Program-made: the position numbers and the translations under genes
Notes under the pieces: model-generated
What the model was told of the DNA's origin: nothing
What the model saw: the letters and a program-made list of their open reading frames with translations, nothing else
The model's database searches: none
Source of the DNA: UBA2638 sp046293135
GTDB lineage: Bacteria; Pseudomonadota; Alphaproteobacteria; Micavibrionales; Micavibrionaceae
DNA length: 22,498 nucleotides
Reading direction: 5' to 3'
Assembly (NCBI GenBank): GCA_046293135.1
Contig: JBKBPR010000012.1
Location: forward strand, 1 to 22,498
In this document: positions 16,357 through 22,498 of the stretch, piece after piece
Layout of the letters: each line of letters opens with the position of its first letter
Numbering within the stretch: the stretch's first letter is position 1

Positions 16357-17094
16357 ATGGGCATTGACTGGCACATCGAAACGCATGAAACGGTGCGCAG
16401 TACGCAAGAATTGCTCAAGGAAATGGCGCGTATGAACGAGCCGGAAGGCAAGGTTGTTCACGCCTTTGAGCAAAGCAAGGGGCACGGGCGGCACGGGCGG
16501 CCATGGGTATCCGAAAAGGGGAATCTGTATTTATCTTTTTTGCTCCGTCCGGATTGCCAAGCGCAGCGGATTACGCAATTCTCGCTACTGACTGCCAATG
16601 CCTTGGCCGAGACAATTCTCAGCTTTATTGATGAACCTGAAAAGCTGATGCTCAAATGGCCGAATGATGTCTTTCTGGACGGCCAAAAATGTGCCGGTAT
16701 TTTGCTGGAGACGGAGATTGCAGCGTGCGGAGCCGTGCGCTGGCTTGTGGTTGGTGTCGGCGTGAATATCCATAATCCGCCCCTTGATATAGGCGTGGGG
16801 GTGCAGAATTTTACAAAACAATCCGTTGATCTGCTCGCTTTCCGTGACAGTTTTTTAAAAAATATGGCTAATGCGTATTCAGATTGGAACACGGAACCAT
16901 TTGATTCTATTCGTCAAAAGTGGTTATCTAAGGCGCACAAGCCTGGAACACCGATGAAAATAAAAATCGGCACTCAGATTGAGCAAGGCATTTTTCACGA
17001 TCTTGATAAAGAAGGAAACCTTATGTTGCAGGATGGTCAGCAGCGAATAAAAACGGTTTCCGCAGGCGAAGTACATTTTTTAACACAGGAATAG
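16357..17094 (+). CDS. birA: biotin-[acetyl-CoA carboxylase] ligase, no DNA-binding domain
   Basis: BirA activates biotin to biotinyl-AMP and attaches it to the carrier protein of acetyl-CoA carboxylase. From the ATG at 16357 the protein has 245 residues: the catalytic domain plus the small C-terminal SH3-like domain, with no N-terminal helix-turn-helix. It is therefore a ligase only, not the bio repressor. The biotin/AMP loop is SKGHGRHGRPW (40-50), a variant of GRGRxGR. KWPNDVFLDG (100-109) and KCAGILLETE (111-120) are further catalytic motifs. The start is fixed by AAGG eight bases upstream. A start at 16285 would run deep into nuoN. The loop is coded by a perfect 9-base tandem repeat, cacgggcgg, at 16483-16500. 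Confidence 0.95.
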   Translation: MGIDWHIETHETVRSTQELLKEMARMNEPEGKVVHAFEQSKGHGRHGRPWVSEKGNLYLSFLLRPDCQAQRITQFSLLTANALAETILSFIDEPEKLMLKWPNDVFLDGQKCAGILLETEIAACGAVRWLVVGVGVNIHNPPLDIGVGVQNFTKQSVDLLAFRDSFLKNMANAYSDWNTEPFDSIRQKWLSKAHKPGTPMKIKIGTQIEQGIFHDLDKEGNLMLQDGQQRIKTVSAGEVHFLTQE

Positions 17095-17110
17095 CAAAGA
17101 CCTAAAAAAG

Positions 17111-17884
17111 ATGCTCCTCGCGATTGATATTGGCAATACGAATACTGTTTTTGCGCTGCTGGAAGGTCAAAGCGGCGCCATTCGTCATGTCTGGCGCATG
17201 GTCACGCAAAGCGCAAAAACTGCTGATGAATACGGCGCGTTTTACTGTACGCAGATGGCGCATCATAAAATCGGCGATACGGTTTCAAACGTCATTATCA
17301 GCTCGGTTGTGCCGGAGGCGAATTTTCACATATCCCGATTTTGCGAAACATATATCGCGCAAAAGCCGCTTTTTGTGACCAAGGACAATTGCGGAATTGC
17401 TGTTCACATTGATCGCCCCGAAGATGTCGGTGCGGACAGGCTGGTGAACGCGGCGGCCATTCTGGCGGCTTATCCTGATAAAGCGCCCGCAATTGTGATT
17501 GATTTCGGCACGGCCACAACATTTGATATCATCGGCGCAAACGGCGCTTATGAGGGCGGGATAATCGCGCCGGGGATCAATCTTTCGATTACGGCCTTGG
17601 CGCAAGCAGCTTCCAAACTCCCAAAAATTTCAGTCACCAAGCCCGCCCGTGTGATTGGCAAAAACACCGTTGAGGCCATGCAATCGGGTGTTTATTGGGG
17701 GTATGTCGGCTTGATTGAGGGGATATTAACGCGGCTGCAAAATGAGTATCCCGCGCCCTCAAAATTCAGCATTTTTGCAACGGGCGGTCTGGCGGCGCTG
17801 TTTAAACATGATCTGCCGCAAATCAATATCATTGATCCTGAATTGACGCTGAAGGGGCTTTATGCCATTTTCCAAAATCAATAA
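17111..17884 (+). CDS. coaX: type III pantothenate kinase
   Basis: CoaX phosphorylates pantothenate, the first step of coenzyme A synthesis, and unlike type I enzymes is not inhibited by CoA. The 257 residues belong to the ASKHA fold. The N-terminal phosphate loop is LLAIDIGNTNT (2-12) with D6. The pantothenate-binding block is DRPEDVGADRLVNAAA (101-116), with D109 as the probable catalytic base. The second phosphate loop is IDFGTATTFD (130-139), and YEGGIIAPG (147-155) follows. It starts 16 bases after birA; the birA-coaX-rnj order is common in alphaproteobacteria. The ribosome site is weak (an A-rich stretch with one G). Confidence 0.96.
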   Translation: MLLAIDIGNTNTVFALLEGQSGAIRHVWRMVTQSAKTADEYGAFYCTQMAHHKIGDTVSNVIISSVVPEANFHISRFCETYIAQKPLFVTKDNCGIAVHIDRPEDVGADRLVNAAAILAAYPDKAPAIVIDFGTATTFDIIGANGAYEGGIIAPGINLSITALAQAASKLPKISVTKPARVIGKNTVEAMQSGVYWGYVGLIEGILTRLQNEYPAPSKFSIFATGGLAALFKHDLPQINIIDPELTLKGLYAIFQNQ

Positions 17885-17916
17885 TTCAATAATCCGAAAC
17901 CACTCACAATTATAAA

Positions 17917-19656
17917 ATGACAAAAAACAAAAATTACAAAAAAACCAAAGCCCAGCCGCAAAAACAAAAAAATGAGCCGTCACGCTTTCATCCCAAGCAA
18001 AAGGGGCTGTATTTTATGCCGCTCGGCGGGGCGGAGCAATTCGGCGTCAATTTGAACGTCTATTGCTGTGATGGGGATATTCTGGCGATTGATTGCGGGC
18101 TTGGTTTTGCCGATGATCAATATCCAGGGATTGACCTGCTTTTGCCCGACCCTGAATTTCTTGAGGAACATAAAAACCGCTTGAAAGGCCTCATCATTAC
18201 CCATGCGCATGAGGATCATATCGGCGCGGTTGCCTATCTTTATGACCGTCTGGAATGCCCGCTTTATGCCACCAAATTCACGGCGCAGATTTTAAGACTG
18301 AAGCTCGATGAGCGCGGTTATAAACACGTCCCTGTCAAAATCATAAAGCCGCGGAAGGATTTTAAAATCGGGCATTTTACCTTGAGCGCCATACCTGTTG
18401 CACACTCCATCCCCGATAGCTGCGCAGTTTTTATCAAAACCACATACGGCAATGTCTTGCATAGCGGCGATTGGAATCTTGACCCTGATCCCGTTATCGG
18501 TGTGCCGACCAATCCCGATGATTTCAAGGCTTTGGGTGAGGAGGGGGTTCTGGCCTATATCGGCGATTCCACCAATTCGGAATATGACCGCCGCGCCGGA
18601 TCGGAAGCCCTTGTTGCCACAGGGCTGGCGGCAGAGATCAAGCACTGTAAAGGCAAAGTGGCCGTCACTATCTTTTCATCGAATATCGCGCGGATTCATT
18701 CCATCGCCAAGGCGGCCAAGGACTGTGATCGTCAGGTCTGTGTTGTCGGGCGATCCTTGCACCGTATGATCGGTGCGGCAAAAACCTGCGGCTATCTCTC
18801 TGATGTCAATTTTGTTGCCGAAGAGGATATGGGTTATTTGCCCGATGATAAGGTTGTGTTGATTACAACGGGTTCGCAAGGGGAATACAGGGCGGCGCTG
18901 GCCAGAATTGCCCGTGGTGATCACGGCCTCAGCCTCAAAGCCGGTGATACGGTGATTTTTTCGGCCAGAGCCATTCCGGGCAATGAGCGCAATATCTCCG
19001 CCGTTAAAAATAATCTGAGCGCGGGCGGGGTGAAAATCATCACACCGAAAGACACCGAAAGCATCATCCATGTATCCGGCCACCCGTATCAGGACGAAAT
19101 CGCCCAGATGTATCAATGGGTTAGGCCGCAAATGGTTATCCCCGTCCATGGCGAGCGGTTGCAGCTAGAGGCGCAGGCGAAATTCGCACAAAAATGCCAA
19201 ATTCCGCATGTTGTTATGCCGCATAACGGCTCGGTCATTCGGATCGCACCGCAAGAAAACAAGCAAGAGGCCGAGATTATCGATCATGTTGCCACAGGTC
19301 TGCTGGCCGTGGATCAAAAGCGGATTATTAAATCCGACCATCAATCCATCGTTGCCCGCCGCAAGCTGCAATATTCGGGGGCAATTCATGCCGCGCTCGT
19401 TCTGAACGAAAAGGGCGAGCTTTTGACCGAACCCAAGCTGGATACGGTCGGCTTAATCGATGATAATGATGAGGGCGAACTGGAATTTGAAGATACGATC
19501 TATAATGAAATTCTCGATATCCTTGATGATATGACATGGGATCAGCGCAAAGATGACCGCTTTGTTGCGGAGGAAATTCGCATTGGTTTAAGGCGCTATG
19601 TTTTCCACGCGCTGAAAATAAAACCCAAAACAACCATTCACATTTTGCGCGTCTAA
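17917..19656 (+). CDS. rnj: ribonuclease J
   Basis: RNase J is a metallo-beta-lactamase/beta-CASP nuclease with endo- and 5'-3' exonuclease activity in mRNA decay and rRNA maturation. The 579 residues show the zinc motif HAHEDH (96-101), GDWNLDPDP after a further metal His, and GDSTNS at the start of the beta-CASP part. SGHPYQDEI is the late phosphate-binding motif, followed by PVHGE and the C-terminal domain. The first 30 residues are an extra basic, disordered-looking stretch (MTKNKNYKKTKAQPQKQKNE) before the first strand KGLYFMPLGGAEQFG. A start at the ATG at 18016 has a better ribosome site (AAGGGG, 9 bases) but would remove the first strand, so 17917 is preferred with some doubt. Confidence 0.95.
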   Translation: MTKNKNYKKTKAQPQKQKNEPSRFHPKQKGLYFMPLGGAEQFGVNLNVYCCDGDILAIDCGLGFADDQYPGIDLLLPDPEFLEEHKNRLKGLIITHAHEDHIGAVAYLYDRLECPLYATKFTAQILRLKLDERGYKHVPVKIIKPRKDFKIGHFTLSAIPVAHSIPDSCAVFIKTTYGNVLHSGDWNLDPDPVIGVPTNPDDFKALGEEGVLAYIGDSTNSEYDRRAGSEALVATGLAAEIKHCKGKVAVTIFSSNIARIHSIAKAAKDCDRQVCVVGRSLHRMIGAAKTCGYLSDVNFVAEEDMGYLPDDKVVLITTGSQGEYRAALARIARGDHGLSLKAGDTVIFSARAIPGNERNISAVKNNLSAGGVKIITPKDTESIIHVSGHPYQDEIAQMYQWVRPQMVIPVHGERLQLEAQAKFAQKCQIPHVVMPHNGSVIRIAPQENKQEAEIIDHVATGLLAVDQKRIIKSDHQSIVARRKLQYSGAIHAALVLNEKGELLTEPKLDTVGLIDDNDEGELEFEDTIYNEILDILDDMTWDQRKDDRFVAEEIRIGLRRYVFHALKIKPKTTIHILRV

Positions 19657-19671
19657 CGTATATTAGCGCTC

Positions 19672-19938
19672 ATGGGAATTGTCAGCGGAATTGTCGTATT
19701 TGTTTGTATCTGGTGGACGGTGATATTTTGCACCTTGCCGCTTTGGGTCAAGCGTGATGAGAGCGGGCCGGAGATCACAGGCCCCGGCGCGCCCGAAAAT
19801 CCGAAAATCAAGGAAAAGTTTATCCTGACAACGCTTATAACTTCGGCTTTGTGGCTTGTCGTTTATGTGCTTGTCAGTATCGAGGTTATCAGCTTTCGCG
19901 AGATTGCCGAGGTTATGAGCGCGCAGGATATTGATTAA
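19672..19938 (+). CDS. DUF1467 family small membrane protein
   Basis: This 88-residue protein has two predicted membrane helices (about residues 4-24 and 50-72). The loop between them begins LPLWVKRDESGPEITGPGAP, with the pattern PLWVK...G...GAPxNPxIKxK typical of DUF1467 in alphaproteobacteria. The function is unknown. It starts 15 bases after the RNase J stop and precedes proS. This neighbourhood (rnj, DUF1467, proS, lolC) is widely conserved and supports the call. There is a 91-bp gap before proS in which I see no clear promoter. Confidence 0.9.
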   Translation: MGIVSGIVVFVCIWWTVIFCTLPLWVKRDESGPEITGPGAPENPKIKEKFILTTLITSALWLVVYVLVSIEVISFREIAEVMSAQDID

Positions 19939-20029
19939 ATACCCATTCTACCGCCTGCGCCTATCAATTCCCATAGACAAAAGCCTTTGATTTTCCTAAT
20001 CTGCCAAGACGAAATACAAGACGAAACGA

Positions 20030-21517
20030 ATGAGAGAGGCCGTTGTGAGCAACGCGAACGCAAAACAGATGCAAAAACCAAAAACCGCAATAACACCGAC
20101 CCGTGACGATGATTTTCCGGAGTGGTATCAGCAGGTTATCAAAGCCTCTGACATGGCGGAGAATTCCCCCGTGCGCGGCTGTATGACGATCAAGCCCTAT
20201 GGCTATGCTTTGTGGGAGAATATCGTCGGCATCTTTGATAAATGGTTGAAAGATTACGAGGTGCAAAACTCGGCTTTTCCGCTATTGATCCCCGTCAGCT
20301 TTCTCGCCAAGGAAGCCGAGCACGTTGAAGGCTTTGCGAAGGAATGCGCCGTTGTCACCCATCACCGCTTGAAGGCTGATGGCAAGGGCGGGTTAGAGCC
20401 TGCCTCACCGCTTGAAGAGCCTTACGTTGTGCGCCCGACCTCCGAAACCATTATCGGCGAGGCGATGGCGCGCTGGATTCAGTCATATCGCGATTTGCCG
20501 CTAAAGCTGAACCAGTGGGGTAGCGTTCTGCGCTGGGAAATGCGGACACGGATGTTTTTGCGTACTTCCGAATTTTTCTGGCATGAGGGGCATTGCGCTT
20601 TCGAAAACAAAGAGGGCGCAGTCAAAGATTGCATGACCGTTTTGGATATGTATGAACGGTTCTTCGAGGATTATCTCGCCTTTACGGGATATAAGGGCGT
20701 GAAAACGCCTGAGGAGCGCTTCCCCGGCGCGGATGATACCTTTGCGTTCGAAGCGATGATGCAGGACGGAAAAGCGCTGCAAGCCGCAACAACGCATAAT
20801 CTAGGGATTAACTTTGCGAAAAGCTGCGGCATTAAATACCAATCCAAAAGCGGTGAAGAAACCTTCGCGCATACAACCTCTTGGGCGTTCAGCAGCCGCG
20901 TTATCGGCGCTATGATTATGATTCATGCTGATGATGACGGCATGATTATGCCGCCGCGTGTCGCCCCGCATCAGGTTGTGATTTTGCCTGTGCTGAAGGA
21001 CGAAGCGGCCGAGGCTGATATTATGGCCTTTTGTGATAAAATCGCTACCAGCCTCAAGGCGCAAAATATCCGCGTCAAGCTTGATAACCGTGATATGCGC
21101 ACACCCGATAAAATGTGGGATGCGGTGAAAAAAGGTATCCCGCTGAGGGTCGAGATCGGCCAGCGTGAAATGGAGCAGGGCGAAGTGACCTTTGTGCGCC
21201 GTGACATTGGCCGCGATTCAAAAACAACGCTGCCCTTTGAGGCCTTCTTGAAAGCCGTACCGGAAACGCTTGATGCTATCCATGACGCGCTGCTGGAAAA
21301 ATCACGCAATTTCACCAAATCAAATACCCAAGACGGGGCGAGCGTGGCTGATATTGATGCGTTCTTCTCATCGGGTAAAATCGGCTTTGTGAAAGTGCCC
21401 GTTGAGGTTCTCAAAGATCCGTCCTATGACGCTGTTCGTAGCAAGCACGGCCTGTCTTCACGGGTTATGCCCTTTGCCGATAACGGTGAAAAAGTGCTTG
21501 TGGCAAAGGCTTATTAG
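20030..21517 (+). CDS. proS: prolyl-tRNA synthetase, archaeal/eukaryotic-like (type 3)
   Basis: ProRS charges tRNA-Pro. The 495-residue protein is of the archaeal/eukaryotic-like class and not the roughly 440-residue bacterial type usual in alphaproteobacteria. Evidence includes FLAKEAEHVEGFAKECAVVT (91-110), RPTSETIIGEAMARWIQSYR (135-154) and motif 2 LRWEMRTRMFLRTSEFFWHE (167-186). HTTSWAFSSRVIGAMIMIHA (281-300) with motif 3 to R310 follows, then an anticodon-binding domain, about 313-418. A C-terminal domain ends in VAKAY with the terminal Tyr. Many members bind zinc there with four Cys; here no cysteine follows C335. There is no editing insertion between motifs 2 and 3. A GTG at 20045 preceded by GAGAGG (spacing 5) may be the true start and would remove five residues. 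The locus is the normal proS locus. Confidence 0.95.
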   Translation: MREAVVSNANAKQMQKPKTAITPTRDDDFPEWYQQVIKASDMAENSPVRGCMTIKPYGYALWENIVGIFDKWLKDYEVQNSAFPLLIPVSFLAKEAEHVEGFAKECAVVTHHRLKADGKGGLEPASPLEEPYVVRPTSETIIGEAMARWIQSYRDLPLKLNQWGSVLRWEMRTRMFLRTSEFFWHEGHCAFENKEGAVKDCMTVLDMYERFFEDYLAFTGYKGVKTPEERFPGADDTFAFEAMMQDGKALQAATTHNLGINFAKSCGIKYQSKSGEETFAHTTSWAFSSRVIGAMIMIHADDDGMIMPPRVAPHQVVILPVLKDEAAEADIMAFCDKIATSLKAQNIRVKLDNRDMRTPDKMWDAVKKGIPLRVEIGQREMEQGEVTFVRRDIGRDSKTTLPFEAFLKAVPETLDAIHDALLEKSRNFTKSNTQDGASVADIDAFFSSGKIGFVKVPVEVLKDPSYDAVRSKHGLSSRVMPFADNGEKVLVAKAY

Positions 21518-21518
21518 A

Positions 21519-21593
21519 ATGAATTCTAAAGCCCAAACAACAGCGCGTTTAACAAACACGGTCTTTAAAGTACGGGAGCGTCCGCAGCCATGA
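21519..21593 (+). CDS. possible 24-codon ORF overlapping the lolC start
   Basis: An ATG two bases after the proS stop opens a 24-residue frame (begins MNSKAQTTARLTNTVFK, basic and hydrophilic). Its TGA overlaps the lolC ATG in the arrangement ATGA. AAAGG lies about nine bases upstream. It could be a small leader that couples lolC translation, or chance. No similarity is recognised. It fills nearly all of the 72-bp proS-lolC gap. Confidence 0.2.
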   Translation: MNSKAQTTARLTNTVFKVRERPQP

Positions 21594-22498
21594 TCTTCTT
21601 TAATCGCTTTGAACGATTGGTCGCGTTTCGTTATTTGCGCTCACGTAAGGCCGAGGGGTTTGTTTCGGTGATTGCGGCGTTTTCTTTCACGGGGATCATG
21701 CTTGGCGTTGCGACTTTAATTATCGTGATGAGCGTGATGAACGGCTTTCGGCAGGAGCTTTTTAGCCGCATTTTAGGGCTGAACGGCCACATGAATGTCT
21801 ATGCGTCGGGCGGGGTTGTTGATTACGACTCGCTTGTGCAGGATCTTATACTCATTGACGGCATAACAGAAGCAACACCGATATTCGAAGGGCAATCGTT
21901 AATCTCGGAGGAGGGGCGCGCAAGCGGGGTGATGATCCGCGGTATTCGTCCGCATGATTTTAACCGCCGCGAAATCCTCGCCAATTCGGTTATTCAAGGC
22001 TCGTTGCAAAATTTCGAAAAGGGGGAGATTGCGATTGGCCGCGTTCTGGCGGAAAAATTCATGGTCGCGCCGGGGGATCGGATCAAGCTCACCTCTCCGC
22101 AGACCCGCAGCACGCCTTTCGGCAATATGCCTGTCTCGCGCAGCTTTACGGTTGGCATGGTCTTTGATGTCGGGATGTATGAATATAATAGCGGCTTTGT
22201 GTTTATGCCTCTCGAAGAAGCGCAGCTTTATTTCCGAACGCCAGAACGCGTCACCGCGATCGAGATTTTCATTCGCAATCCGAACCGCCTTGATGAAATG
22301 CGCCGCGTTGTCGAGCTGGCGATTCAGGGGCGAGCGCAGGTTTATGATTGGCGCGACACCAATCAGAGCTTTTATAATGCGCTTAAAACCGAACGCAATG
22401 TGATGTTTTTAATCCTGACGATGATTATATTGATTGCGGCGTTCAATATTATTTCCTCAATGATTATGCTGGTGAAGGATAAGGGACAGGATATCGCG
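21590..22498 (+). CDS. lolC: LolC/LolE-type lipoprotein release permease, 5' part
   Basis: This is the membrane subunit of the LolCDE ABC transporter, which extracts outer-membrane lipoproteins from the inner membrane. The first 303 codons are present and the frame runs off the right edge. It opens with FERLVAFRYLRSRKAEGFVS, then the first transmembrane helix (about 26-48) and MNGFRQELFSRILGLNGHM, all typical of LolC/E. A periplasmic domain of about 200 residues follows with VMIRGIRP and GEIAIGRVLAEKF. The second helix begins near residue 275 (MFLILTMIILIAAFNIISSM). In alphaproteobacteria a single lolC-type gene usually sits between proS and lolD. GGGAG at 21574-21578 is a possible though distant ribosome site. 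Confidence 0.95.
   Translation, partial: MIFFNRFERLVAFRYLRSRKAEGFVSVIAAFSFTGIMLGVATLIIVMSVMNGFRQELFSRILGLNGHMNVYASGGVVDYDSLVQDLILIDGITEATPIFEGQSLISEEGRASGVMIRGIRPHDFNRREILANSVIQGSLQNFEKGEIAIGRVLAEKFMVAPGDRIKLTSPQTRSTPFGNMPVSRSFTVGMVFDVGMYEYNSGFVFMPLEEAQLYFRTPERVTAIEIFIRNPNRLDEMRRVVELAIQGRAQVYDWRDTNQSFYNALKTERNVMFLILTMIILIAAFNIISSMIMLVKDKGQDIA

Overview
The window is a 22.5 kb stretch of an alphaproteobacterial chromosome, roughly half G+C by eye. It is dominated by the genes for respiratory complex I (proton-translocating NADH:quinone oxidoreductase). The gene order nuoE-F-G-H-I-J-K-L-M-N, then biotin ligase, type III pantothenate kinase, RNase J, a DUF1467 membrane protein, proS and lolC, is the order known from many Alphaproteobacteria. 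The NuoE, NuoF, NuoI and NuoK sequences are also of alphaproteobacterial type. The genus cannot be named from the sequence alone. Coding density is very high, and there is no tRNA, rRNA, CRISPR array, transposase or integrase.

Layout. 1-1657: end of nuoE and all of nuoF, plus strand. 1704-5481: purQ and a fused purS-purL gene on the minus strand, an inverted two-gene block that splits the nuo operon between nuoF and nuoG. 5563-16346: nuoG to nuoN on the plus strand, with two accessory genes inside: a MazG/PRA-PH-like (COG4696-type) protein between nuoG and nuoH, and an AT-rich putative secreted protein between nuoH and nuoI. A 203-bp non-coding spacer lies between nuoI and nuoJ. 16357-19938: birA, coaX, rnj and a DUF1467 gene, closely packed. 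20030-22498: proS of the archaeal/eukaryotic-like class and the 5' part of lolC, which runs off the right edge.

How it works together. NuoE/F/G/I carry FMN and the Fe-S chain from NADH to quinone. NuoH/J/K/L/M/N form the membrane proton-pumping arm. PurSL and PurQ together catalyse the FGAM synthase step of purine synthesis. BirA, CoaX, RNase J, ProRS and LolC are housekeeping functions (biotinylation, coenzyme A synthesis, RNA decay, tRNA charging, lipoprotein export) that follow complex I as a conserved tail.

I see no undescribed defence or mobile system. The features most worth a second look are the inverted purSL-purQ block inside the nuo operon, the PurSL architecture, the foreign-type ProRS without zinc ligands at the usual proS locus, the AT-rich secreted orphan inside nuo, and the low-complexity additions to NuoL (His-rich) and NuoM (charged then Pro/Gln-rich).
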